Source: Pseudomonas iridis
GTDB taxonomy: Bacteria > Pseudomonadota > Gammaproteobacteria > Pseudomonadales > Pseudomonadaceae
NCBI RefSeq assembly: GCF_017980685.1
Contig: NZ_JACXXO010000002.1
Coordinates: 62,001-126,000, forward strand
Direction: 5' to 3'
Length of the DNA: 64,000 nt
The position numbers were made by a program, and so were the translations under genes. Below are positions 56,738 through 64,000 of the stretch, in pieces; the stretch's first letter is position 1, and the number at the start of each line of letters is the position of its first letter. Below the pieces are notes generated by a model. The model searched no databases. It had not been told where the DNA came from and worked only from the letters and a program-made list of their open reading frames with translations.

Positions 56738-56907
56738 TAACGTGCAGTCTGACGATATTTTTCAATGACCGATTCCCTTGATGGAAGCGGTTTCTCTGCA
56801 TCGGCACGGCTGGTATCAAAACCTTCCAGACGTAAGCTCGCCAGATAGTTTGACCGGCGAACCTTGTCGTAATAAGCCTGCTTCTGCTGGAACGTCAATT
56901 CGCTCAT
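56737..56907 (-). CDS. YhfG/FicA-type antitoxin
   Basis: ATG 56907 gives 56 residues. The sequence LTFQQKQAYYDKVRRSNYLASL-RLEGF contains the class I Fic-inhibiting motif (S/T)xxxE(G/N) as SLRLEG; its Glu is known to block ATP gamma-phosphate placement in the partner toxin. It precedes and couples to the fic gene. The start sits inside an ATGA overlap with the truncated frame upstream. Confidence 0.88.
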   Translation of the reverse strand: MSELTFQQKQAYYDKVRRSNYLASLRLEGFDTSRADAEKPLPSRESVIEKYRQTAR

Positions 56908-57125
56908 TTCATAGGCCTCTTGGTGCAGGACTCCAGTGTAGCGCAATCGTGTGGAGTGATAGATCGGGATTTTCGATCCTTAAAGCGAGGCTGTTCATCG
57001 AGAGTCTGTTGGTTTTTTTGAATCATTTTACCAGCCTTGGATATACGCGATGGTGCACATTCACCACGCAGAATTTCGTCCATTTCTCGCACGCTTTCCA
57101 TCAGCTCATCAAAGAATTTGCTCAT
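56904..57125 (-). pseudogene. Truncated HTH antitoxin (NadS/HigA-like), N-terminus only
   Basis: From ATG 57125 the first 27 residues (FFDELMESVREMDEI and LRGECAPSR) match the N-terminus of HTH antitoxins of the NadS type, which normally continue with about 70 more residues of an XRE-like domain. Here the homology stops after APSR, and the tail (SKAGKMIQKNQQTLDE and on) looks unrelated. No partner RelE/HigB toxin is adjacent. The frame ends in an ATGA overlap with the Fic antitoxin start, so the remnant may still be translated as a leader of that operon. Confidence 0.6.
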
Positions 57126-57197
57126 GGTTGCTCCCATGGTTGATTACCGTTTTTTTGATCGCTCTTACAGAGTACATAAGAGCGATACGACTCAATT

Positions 57198-57497
57198 TCA
57201 GGCTGGAGCCTTCCAGTTGAGCATCTGCTGCTGCGCGACTTGCAGCAGGTCACAGCCATCCTGCGTCAGCAGATAGAGGGCGTGGGTGATGTGGGGGATG
57301 TCTTCGACGTCGGCTTGTTTGAAGCTGAGGCAGTAGAGGGTTTTTAGCAGGTCGGCGGAGGCGCGCAGGCGCTGGACCGCGCATTCGAGGATGTCTTGCG
57401 GGTTGGCGTTTGTGTCGATGATCAGGGGCTTGGTGTCGGTGAGGTTGGATTCGAGTGGGCGGTAGCGATCGGTAGTGAATTGATTCCAAGTTGTCAT
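57198..57497 (-). CDS. Small protein, DUF6124-like, paralogue A
   Basis: The 99-residue protein has no signal peptide. From about residue 25 it reads LIIDTNANPQDILECAVQRL, then LLKTLYCLSFKQADVEDIPH and ALYLLTQDGCDLLQVAQQ, an all-helical pattern. It is clearly paralogous to the product at 59099-59386 (IDTNA, LCxxFxQADVxDIPxI, LYLLTQDGC). Similar small proteins (DUF6124-like) are common in Pseudomonas and their function is unknown. An RNA-like palindrome cluster lies directly upstream. Confidence 0.75.
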   Translation of the reverse strand: MTTWNQFTTDRYRPLESNLTDTKPLIIDTNANPQDILECAVQRLRASADLLKTLYCLSFKQADVEDIPHITHALYLLTQDGCDLLQVAQQQMLNWKAPA

Positions 57498-57556
57498 TTT
57501 TTAATCCTCAATTGCTTCGAAAGAAGCCACCGCATCGTGACCAAGCGACAGGAGGC

Positions 57557-57631
57557 GACTGTGTTCGGGTTGGTCAACCGGTGAGGATCGTGCACATACC
57601 CGGCACACCCGAGGGTGTCCCAAACACAGTC
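57557..57631. other. Nested palindrome cluster, possible structured RNA
   Basis: An outer stem GACTGTGTT / AACACAGTC (57557-57565 with 57623-57631) encloses two inner hairpins: GGTTG-GT-CAACC (57568-57579) and ACACCC-GA-GGGTGT (57605-57618). This three-stem shape lies in the 362 bp gap between the lipase-like gene and paralogue A, in the possible 5' leader of paralogue A. No Rfam family is recognised. The remainder of the gap holds no gene. Confidence 0.4.
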
Positions 57632-57859
57632 ACCATAAACTGCAGGCAAGTGAGTGCCGGCAGCATACAGCGCGTGCGTATACACGATCCAATCGGGTGA
57701 CCAAGCCCGAGCCGCTGATTTGGCAGCGACAGTCACAACTATAGATTTGACTTACCAAGCCGCGATAGGCGGCAAGGGAGTCTGGGTTTGTAGGAATGGG
57801 ACGAATACCAGATAGGCCATTGCTGTAGGTTTTTTCGTCCGTTCACGCGCCCACGGCCT

Positions 57860-59002
57860 TCAGCCAATAACCCGATACGCCGTCACATCCAGCACACTGG
57901 TCGTCAGCCCTGTCGCCGGGTTGCAGATCGGGCCTTTCACCGCCGAGAACGGCACGCCTTTGCTGCCCAGAGACACGTAGCGTTCGCCTTTATCCAGCTC
58001 GGTGAAGTAGGTGTAGGAGATGTTGTGCATCCGTTTGTACCGAGCTTCATCGCGAACAATGTTATTGGTGAGGTTTTGCAGGTCGGTCTGGGTCAGGTTG
58101 AGGGTTTTGTTCAGTTGTACGCCCCAGCGCTTGAGACAGGTTTCGGCGTAGTGACGGACGACGCGGCCAGGTTCCACCAGGGTTTTCAGGTCGCTTGCGC
58201 TGGCAGGCACGCCACCGTCGGCGGTGGCGTTGCCCGCCATGGTCGCGTGGCGTCCGGCCATGGGGTAGACGCTGGTTTTGGTGCCGGTGGCGGTTTGCGG
58301 GATTACGCAACTGAAGCCTTTGGAGCGTTCATCGCGGGCGTAGAAGGCGACGTACTCTTTGACGTTGCTACCAAGTTTGACCCGCTCTTCCTGGAAGTTA
58401 CCGATGCCCGGTACGGGGTCCAGCGCAAAGATATTCACTGGAATGTTTTTCAGTTGGCTGTCCCTTAACATCGCGTTGGCTAACATGTGGCAACTTATAC
58501 CGCCTCGGCTCCAACCCACCAGATTGACGCGGGTGGGAATAATTCCATCTTTGCGGAAAGTCCTGATAATCCCTTCCTGTAACTTCTGTTGCGTAATGCT
58601 ACGGTTGCCGTAGTTGTACTTTCGCCACATCCACGAGCCTTCGACTTTGACATCGTCAATGGGAATGCCAGCGGCTTTGAGACGGTTGTATTCGACTTCG
58701 GTCAGTTGCTCGCGTTGCCAGTCACATTTGCCCTTGATGATATTCATAGCGTGCTTCACGTTTTCTTCCCAACCCTTGCCGAACAACGTGCCGCTGAGGC
58801 CGTATTCCCTGGTTTTGGTGAACAGGTCATCGGCTTGCAGGTTACCGCTGCCGGGGCCGTCGACGACAATCCATTCGGCAAACTCGCGACCGGAATGGTT
58901 TGCAGCGAGTGTGGAAATCAGTTCGCCGTTCCAGAAGTTTTCATGGGTGACATCAAACTTGTTGGAGCCGGTGCCGCAAAAGAAAATAGTTAATACAGTC
59001 AT
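57860..59002 (-). CDS. Alpha/beta-hydrolase, possible lipase effector, family uncertain
   Basis: The 380-residue protein starts LTIFFCGTGSNKFDVTHEN with no signal peptide. The nucleophile motif GxSxG appears as GWSRGG at residues 163-168 (Ser165), preceded by NLV as in lipases. A likely Asp lies in FALDPVPGIG about 30 residues later, and candidate His residues are GRHATM or VRHYAET. Unsignalled proteins of this layout resemble Tle-type phospholipase effectors, but no VgrG, PAAR or immunity gene is recognisable nearby. It is bracketed by two paralogous small genes on the same strand. Confidence 0.65.
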   Translation of the reverse strand: MTVLTIFFCGTGSNKFDVTHENFWNGELISTLAANHSGREFAEWIVVDGPGSGNLQADDLFTKTREYGLSGTLFGKGWEENVKHAMNIIKGKCDWQREQLTEVEYNRLKAAGIPIDDVKVEGSWMWRKYNYGNRSITQQKLQEGIIRTFRKDGIIPTRVNLVGWSRGGISCHMLANAMLRDSQLKNIPVNIFALDPVPGIGNFQEERVKLGSNVKEYVAFYARDERSKGFSCVIPQTATGTKTSVYPMAGRHATMAGNATADGGVPASASDLKTLVEPGRVVRHYAETCLKRWGVQLNKTLNLTQTDLQNLTNNIVRDEARYKRMHNISYTYFTELDKGERYVSLGSKGVPFSAVKGPICNPATGLTTSVLDVTAYRVIG

Positions 59003-59098
59003 GCTTGTTGCTCTTGTTTAGTGGAAGAGCAATTAACGTAGTGCGAATTTTTTGAATGGTATATGTGTTGGTTGTTTCCAGATTTTTTGTTTTTGGTT

Positions 59099-59386
59099 TT
59101 AATTGTTGTGTGTGGCTTTGAATTTTGCGACTTCCAGCAGTTCACAGCCGTCTTGGGTCAATAAATAAAGCGCGTTGATGATGTTTGGAATGTCTTTGAC
59201 GTCTGCTTGTTGAAAGCACATGCAGTAAAGAGTTTCCAGCAGATTATTGGCGGCGCATAGGCGTTGTTGAGCGGCATCCAGCAAGTCTTCGTGGCAGGCG
59301 TTTGTATCGATGACCAGTACCGGATTGTCGCTGTAGCTGGATTTCAAACGGCGGTAGCGGGGGCTGGGCGGGTGCAGTGAGTTCAT
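59099..59386 (-). CDS. Small protein, DUF6124-like, paralogue B
   Basis: ATG 59386 gives 95 residues. The core VLVIDTNACHEDLLDAAQQ, ETLYCMCFQQADVKDIPN and ALYLLTQDGCELLEVAKF parallels paralogue A at 57198. It lies about 97 bp upstream of the hydrolase gene on the same strand, so hydrolase and both paralogues could be one transcript. Each paralogue has a Cys-rich LYC.xC.. helix. Function unknown; an immunity or partner role for the hydrolase is speculation. Confidence 0.75.
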   Translation of the reverse strand: MNSLHPPSPRYRRLKSSYSDNPVLVIDTNACHEDLLDAAQQRLCAANNLLETLYCMCFQQADVKDIPNIINALYLLTQDGCELLEVAKFKATHNN

Positions 59387-59677
59387 GGAAGAGGGCTGTC
59401 CTTTGATAAGTCGCACGGCGCGATTCAGATGCGCCGGCCACTATAGGAGGGCGCTGCGCGCAGGAACAAGACCGCCGGAATGGACAGCGTTCGTAGGGGT
59501 TTTTCCTGGGTTCGGGTATTTGCCCTACGCATTTTCATGGGGCTATTCGGGCAAAACCCTTAGATGGGAAATTTCCTACAGGTTTGTCAGGCGTTTCGCG
59601 GTAAACCGCTGTATCGTGCGCGCCAGAATCTGTGCGACGTTTCCAAACGTCCGATACACGCTTAAAGGGAATTAGGT

Positions 59678-60181
59678 ATGCAGTGGCTACGAATGGCCTC
59701 GATCGTATTGCTGTGGACCAGTGGTTGTCGTTTGGCAATGTCCGCCGACGTTGGCAATCCGCTGGTACTCGATCATTTGAATCGCACCGGATGGCCGGAC
59801 GCACTCACCAGCCAAGCGAATGTCGACACGGCGTCGCGCGCCGAGGTGTTGATGTTCGGCAAAGCCTTGCTCGCCAGCGAAGCGCTGGACGAGTCGGGTT
59901 TGAAGCAGAAGCTGGGTGTGCCGAAAGTGCAGTTGAAGTCGATCAGACAACTGCGTGATGGTTTGTGGGATCACTTGCTGAGCACTTATCGCAACGCCAG
60001 TCGGGACTGTGCTGAACAACCGTTTTGTCCACAGGTACGCAGTGTTGCCGATCTGCGTCAATTGGCGGCAGCGTTCACCGGCGACATCAGCCCGGCTCAT
60101 GCGTTATGGGCGAGCAAGAGCCTGGGTGTGCACGAGCAGATGTTGGATGAGCAACTGCGTGTGGCAGTGTTGCGGCCATGA
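59678..60181 (+). CDS. Secreted hypothetical protein
   Basis: The 167-residue product has a signal sequence (WLRMASIVLLWTSGCRLAMSA). The Cys at residue 17 lies in TSGC, so a lipoprotein is possible though the lipobox is imperfect. The mature part is helical with a Cys pair (CAEQPFC) that may form a disulfide. The family was not recognised. AAGGGAATTAGGT precedes the start. A palindromic GGAAATTTCC lies about 100 bp upstream. Confidence 0.7.
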   Translation: MQWLRMASIVLLWTSGCRLAMSADVGNPLVLDHLNRTGWPDALTSQANVDTASRAEVLMFGKALLASEALDESGLKQKLGVPKVQLKSIRQLRDGLWDHLLSTYRNASRDCAEQPFCPQVRSVADLRQLAAAFTGDISPAHALWASKSLGVHEQMLDEQLRVAVLRP

Positions 60182-60213
60182 ACGTTTAGACATTGTGTAG
60201 TCAGTGCCGGCCT

Positions 60214-60240
60214 CTTCGCGGGCAAGCCCGCTCCCACAGG
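60214..60240. repeat. Single REP-type unit
   Basis: TTCGCGGGCAAGCCCGCTCCCACAGG, a single unit of the REP family without an inverted partner, between the secreted-protein gene and recQ. Confidence 0.8.
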
Positions 60241-60363
60241 GGCCGTGGCGTTCAGGTGAATCGCTGTATCATTCCGTATCGATTTGGCCCCCGACCTTTT
60301 CTCGACTCGCTGCGATCGCCCGCTAGGCTGTTGGCATGGCAGCAGTCAAAGGAGTGACAGCGA

Positions 60364-62298
60364 ATGCACAACACCCTGGAACAGGTTTTTGGTTATCCAC
60401 AGTTCCGACCCGGACAAGAGGCCGCGATCAGCGCGGTCCTCGCCGGACGCTCGGCAGCGGCGATTTTTCCCACAGGTTCCGGCAAGTCCCTTTGCTATCA
60501 ATTGTCGGCACTGATGCTGCCGAATCTGACGCTGGTGGTCTCGCCGCTGCTGGCGTTGATGCAGGATCAATTGGCGTTCCTGCAACGCCATGGCATTGCG
60601 GCGGGCAGTATTGATTCGGCGCAAAGCCGCGATGATGCCAATGACGTGATGGCCCGTGCCCGATCAGGTGAATTGAAGATCCTGATGATCTCCGTGGAGC
60701 GGCTGAAAAACGAACGCTTCCGCAACTTTTTGCAGCAGGTGCCGATCTCGCTGCTGGTCGTGGATGAGGCGCATTGCATTTCCGAGTGGGGGCACAATTT
60801 CCGCCCGGACTACCTCAAGCTGCCGGACTACCAACGGCAGTTCAACATCCCGCAAACCTTGCTGCTGACTGCCACGGCAACGCCGAAAGTCATCACCGAC
60901 ATGCAGGCTAAATTTGCCATCGCCGCCGAAGACGTGGTGACCACCGGATTCTATCGGCCCAACCTCAATCTGCTGGTGGAACCGGTGCGCGGCCAGGACA
61001 AGCGTCGGCGTCTGGTGGAGTGGATGGCTGAGCGTCCGGGTCAGCCGAGTATTGTCTACGTCACCTTGCAGAAAACCGCCGAACACATTGCCGAGCACCT
61101 GGAGCGTAATGGTATTCAGGCCGAGGCTTACCACGCCGGTTTACCCCACGATAAGCGCGAGGCGATCCAGAAACGCTTCATGGCCGGGCAGTCCAATTGC
61201 ATCGTCGCGACCATCGCTTTCGGCATGGGCATCGACAAGAGCGACATTCGCAATGTGGTGCACTTCGACCTGCCCAAATCCATCGAAAACTACAGCCAGG
61301 AAATAGGCCGCGCGGGGCGTGACGGGCAGCCGTCGGATTGTCTGGTGCTGGCCAATCGCGACAGCCTCAACGTGCTGGAAAACTTCGTTTACGGAGATAC
61401 GCCGGAACGCGACGGCATTCGCTTTGTACTCGACGAACTGAAGGCCTCGGCACCGGAAGGGCAATGGGAGTTTCTGCTCGGACCTTTGGCGGATCAGAGC
61501 AATATCCGCTCGCTGCCGCTGAAAACATTGCTGGTGCAACTGGAACTGCGCGGTTTGATCGCGCCGCGTTACGCCTACTACGCCGAATACCGTTTCAAAT
61601 ACCTGCTGGAACCCGAAGCGCTGCTTGAACGGTTTGAAGGCGAGCGCAGGGATTTCGTCGCCGCGATCGTTCATACCTCGGCGCGTGCGCGCACCTGGGC
61701 TACGGTGAATTTCGAGGCGATGTATTCGCAGTATTCCGCCGAGCGCAATCGAGTGGTGAAGGCGCTGGATTACTTTCAGGAAAAGGGCTGGGTCGAGCTG
61801 GAAAGCAAGCAGATGACCGAGGTCTACAGCCTGCTCAACAGCGACTTTGACAGCGATGCCGTGAGCGCTGAACTGCACGATTATTTCGCCCGGCATGAGC
61901 AGGCCGAAGTCGCGCGGATTCACGCCATGCTTGAGGTGTTCGCCACTGAGCGCTGCCTGGGTTATCGCCTGGCCGAGTATTTCGGCGACCACAATGCGCC
62001 AGAGCGCTGTGGGCATTGTTCGGTGTGTCACGGCCAGGTCGCGCGGTTGCCGGCACCACCGGAGTTACCAGCGCTTGTGGATAAAAACTTTGCGGCGTTG
62101 TGTGGCGATTTTATCCACAGGCATGAGCAGCACACCGGGATGATTCCGACGGCGGAGCGACTGACGCGATTTTTGTGCGGGATCAGCGTGCCGCTGTTTA
62201 CCAGGCTCAAGGCGCGCGCTATTCCCGGTTTTGCGGCATTGGAAGAGTATCCCTATGCCGAAGTCCGCAGCTGGGCTGACGATCATTTGCTCGGTTGA
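60364..62298 (+). CDS. recQ: RecQ-family ATP-dependent DNA helicase
   Basis: The 644-residue helicase opens with the aromatic-type RecQ motif 0 (FGYPQFRPGQEAAI) and motif I FPTGSGKSLCYQL near residues 35-47. It has the DEAH box DEAHCISEWGHNFRPDY, the motif V/VI region IAFGMGIDKSDIRNVVH and QEIGRAGRDG, and a zinc-binding CGHCSVC after a long RQC-like region. The C-terminal 70 residues do not look like a standard HRDC domain. It is probably a RecQ paralogue for repair or recombination restart; a second, longer RecQ may exist elsewhere. Confidence 0.85.
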   Translation: MHNTLEQVFGYPQFRPGQEAAISAVLAGRSAAAIFPTGSGKSLCYQLSALMLPNLTLVVSPLLALMQDQLAFLQRHGIAAGSIDSAQSRDDANDVMARARSGELKILMISVERLKNERFRNFLQQVPISLLVVDEAHCISEWGHNFRPDYLKLPDYQRQFNIPQTLLLTATATPKVITDMQAKFAIAAEDVVTTGFYRPNLNLLVEPVRGQDKRRRLVEWMAERPGQPSIVYVTLQKTAEHIAEHLERNGIQAEAYHAGLPHDKREAIQKRFMAGQSNCIVATIAFGMGIDKSDIRNVVHFDLPKSIENYSQEIGRAGRDGQPSDCLVLANRDSLNVLENFVYGDTPERDGIRFVLDELKASAPEGQWEFLLGPLADQSNIRSLPLKTLLVQLELRGLIAPRYAYYAEYRFKYLLEPEALLERFEGERRDFVAAIVHTSARARTWATVNFEAMYSQYSAERNRVVKALDYFQEKGWVELESKQMTEVYSLLNSDFDSDAVSAELHDYFARHEQAEVARIHAMLEVFATERCLGYRLAEYFGDHNAPERCGHCSVCHGQVARLPAPPELPALVDKNFAALCGDFIHRHEQHTGMIPTAERLTRFLCGISVPLFTRLKARAIPGFAALEEYPYAEVRSWADDHLLG

Positions 62299-62309
62299 GC
62301 AAGAGCCCT

Positions 62310-62399
62310 TGTGGGAGGGAGCCTGCTCGCGAAAGCGGTACATCAGGCAACACTATTTTGAATGTGATGACTTTTTCGCGAGCAGGCTCGCTCCCACAA
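62310..62399. repeat. REP-type inverted pair
   Basis: TGTGGGAGGGAGCCTGCTCGCGA and inverted TCGCGAGCAGGCTCGCTCCCACA enclose about 45 bp between recQ and the dehydrogenase gene. Confidence 0.9.
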
Positions 62400-62512
62400 A
62401 AGCAGGGCTGCATCCATCCGCTGAATGTCGATCATCACGGTAATAAACTTCAAAAAGCGTCGTTGGCTGACTATGGTGAGACCAGTCTTTGGATCGCCAA
62501 CAAGAGAACAAC

Positions 62513-63739
62513 ATGAGCCAGACATCTTTCGATATTCAGCAGGCAGCGGTGATCGGTGCGGGCACCATGGGGCGTGGCATTGTCATGTGTCTGGCCAATG
62601 CCGGTGTGTCGGTGCAATGGGTGGACACCAATCCACAGATGCTCGAACAGGCGCTCGCAACCGTGGCCGAGACTTATGCACATAACGTGCGTCAGGGCCG
62701 GATTGATCAGGCCGAGGCTGATGCGCGTTTGGCCCGGGTTAGCGCCGCGGCGGATTACGCAGAGATCCGCAATGCCGATCTGGTGATCGAGGCGGTGTAC
62801 GAAAACCTCGAACTCAAGCAGAAGATCTTTCGTGAACTGGATGGCTTGCTGAAGCCGCAAGCGCTGTTGGCGAGTAACACGTCGGCGCTGGATATTGATG
62901 CAATTGCTGCGGCCACCAAGCGGCCTGAGCAAGTGTTGGGCCTGCATTTCTTCAGCCCAGCGCACATCATGAAACTGCTGGAAATCGTTCGCGGTGCGCA
63001 GACTTCGCAGGCAGCACTGGATGCTGCGCTGATACTGGGCAAGCGCATGGGCAAGGTCAGTGTGGTATCGGGCAACTGCCACGGTTTTATCGGTAACCGC
63101 ATGCTGCATCCGTATGTGCTGGAGGCCCGCAAGATGTTGCTTGAAGGCGCTTATCCACAGCAGGTCGATGCGGCGCTACAGGCATTCGGTTTCGCCATGG
63201 GGCCGTTCCGCATGTACGACGTGGTCGGCATCGATCTGGAATGGCGCGCTCGTGAGCTGGCCGGCAAGGGCCAGGATGCCCCGGAGATTCAGGTTGATAA
63301 CCGCCTGTGCGAAATGGGCCGGTTCGGTCAGAAGTCTGGTAATGGTTATTACCACTACGAGCCGGGCAGTCGTCAGGCAGAGCATGACCCGGAGGTCGAT
63401 GCGCTGGTGTTGCGTGTCAGCGAGGGTTTGGGTTTCCAGCGCCGTGACATCGGCCCGGAGGAGATTCTGGAGCGCTGCCTGCTGGCACTGGTCAACGAAG
63501 GCGCGAAGATTCTGCAAGAAGGCATTGCCGAGTCGGCGCATGACATCGATCTGGTGTACCTGAACGGTTATGGCTTTCCGGCGGACAAGGGCGGGCCGAT
63601 GGCCTGGGCGGATCAGCAGGGGCTTGCAGATATTCATCAGCGGCTGCTGGCGCTGGAGACGCGGCAGGGTGATCAGTGGAAACCGGCGCGGTTAATTGGT
63701 GAGTTGGCGGCGCAGGGGAAGGGGTTTGCTGACCGTTGA
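62513..63739 (+). CDS. 3-Hydroxyacyl-CoA dehydrogenase
   Basis: ATG 62513 gives 408 residues. A Rossmann NAD site AAVIGAGTMGRGIVMCLANAG opens the protein, followed by the catalytic segment LGLHFFSPAHIMKLLEIV (His-Glu pair), NCHGFIGNRM, and a duplicated C-terminal dehydrogenase domain (FAMGPFRMYDVVGID and EGIAESAHDIDLVYLNGYGFPADKGGPM). It is the dehydrogenase part of FadB without a hydratase domain. Next to a thioesterase gene it likely serves a specialised beta-oxidation route. Confidence 0.9.
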   Translation: MSQTSFDIQQAAVIGAGTMGRGIVMCLANAGVSVQWVDTNPQMLEQALATVAETYAHNVRQGRIDQAEADARLARVSAAADYAEIRNADLVIEAVYENLELKQKIFRELDGLLKPQALLASNTSALDIDAIAAATKRPEQVLGLHFFSPAHIMKLLEIVRGAQTSQAALDAALILGKRMGKVSVVSGNCHGFIGNRMLHPYVLEARKMLLEGAYPQQVDAALQAFGFAMGPFRMYDVVGIDLEWRARELAGKGQDAPEIQVDNRLCEMGRFGQKSGNGYYHYEPGSRQAEHDPEVDALVLRVSEGLGFQRRDIGPEEILERCLLALVNEGAKILQEGIAESAHDIDLVYLNGYGFPADKGGPMAWADQQGLADIHQRLLALETRQGDQWKPARLIGELAAQGKGFADR

Positions 63740-63763
63740 ATGACGTGGCGCCTGTGCTGGCGC

Positions 63764-63790
63764 CTTCGCGAGCAGGCTCGCTCCCACAGT
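63764..63790. repeat. Single REP-type unit
   Basis: TTCGCGAGCAGGCTCGCTCCCACAG, one unit, between the dehydrogenase and the thioesterase gene. Confidence 0.85.
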
Positions 63791-63891
63791 GGATTTGTGT
63801 GGTTCGCAGATCCCGACCTCACTGAAGAACCTTATGGGGGCGATACGCTTTTAAATCAGACTGGCCACTTACCTTCAGGAATCGAAAATTG

Positions 63892-64000
63892 ATGTCCAAC
63901 CCGACCCCTCAACGCACCGACTACCCGCATTTCCAGCCCATCACCACGCGCTGGCATGACAACGACGCCTACGGCCACGTCAACAACGTCACCTATTACA
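63892..64000 (+). CDS. Acyl-CoA thioesterase, 5' part
   Basis: Only the first 36 codons are in the window. The motif [18 protein letters not shown] is the N-terminal signature of 4-hydroxybenzoyl-CoA-type hotdog thioesterases, with the conserved catalytic Asp and the GHVNN stretch. It lies 152 bp after the 3-hydroxyacyl-CoA dehydrogenase gene on the same strand, which fits a role in acyl-CoA release, although the REP unit between them may separate the transcripts. Confidence 0.85.
   Translation, partial: MSNPTPQRTDYPHFQPITTRWHDNDAYGHVNNVTYY

Overview
The window is a 64 kb piece of a high-GC gammaproteobacterial chromosome. It almost certainly comes from the Pseudomonas fluorescens group. The evidence is gene order known from that group (rimABK; hslR-hslO-pckA next to ompR-envZ and tex-gshA; the MetNIQ-SfnB-Tcy-DcyD-EpsC sulfur block) and the dense REP-type palindromes carrying the TTCGCGAGCAGG / GTGGGAGCGAGC signature between genes. 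No rRNA, tRNA, CRISPR array, prophage or intact insertion sequence was seen. All identifications rest on reading the sequence and remembered family features; no database search was run.

Layout. 0-2.2 kb: end of a sulfate/thiosulfate importer (cysTWA). 2.3-6.8 kb: an Mpo1-like membrane protein, a Crp/Fnr-type regulator whose first codons look frameshifted, then a hiuH / heme-binding-like pair divergent from a copper/peroxide-type two-component system with a palindromic box between them. 6.9-9.1 kb: an AraC regulator divergent from a membrane fatty-acid desaturase. 9.1-13.2 kb: accessory sequence with a decayed region, two copies of a ~180 bp palindrome-ended repeat, an RBBP9-type hydrolase, a degenerate sigma54-activator-like protein and an orphan MetQ. 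13.3-22.8 kb: a RecF/OLD-like ATPase, a TriABC-type RND pump with two adaptor proteins, a secreted glycosidase-like gene broken at a run of nine T, and a methyltransferase.

22.9-35.5 kb is a sulfur-scavenging region: MetI-MetN-MetQ, a flavin monooxygenase and two SfnB-type acyl-CoA-dehydrogenase-like enzymes, an unknown two-module protein, the cystine importer TcyNLJ, D-cysteine desulfhydrase and an EpsC serine acetyltransferase. Together these would import organosulfur compounds and cystine, release sulfur and feed cysteine synthesis. 35.7-42.4 kb: a BetT choline transporter behind a perfect BetI-like operator, several small membrane proteins, an SDR/LysR divergent pair and a YghZ-type aldo-keto reductase.

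42.5-56 kb is core genome: gshA, a PaaI-like thioesterase, tex, ompR-envZ, rimK-rimB-rimA (ribosome modification linked to c-di-GMP), hslR, a PAP2 phosphatase, hslO and pckA. 56.1-60.2 kb is an accessory pocket: a Fic/YhfG-type toxin-antitoxin pair, a truncated HTH antitoxin, and an alpha/beta-hydrolase (possible lipase effector) bracketed by two paralogous ~95-aa proteins. The window closes with a RecQ-family helicase, a 3-hydroxyacyl-CoA dehydrogenase and the start of a thioesterase.
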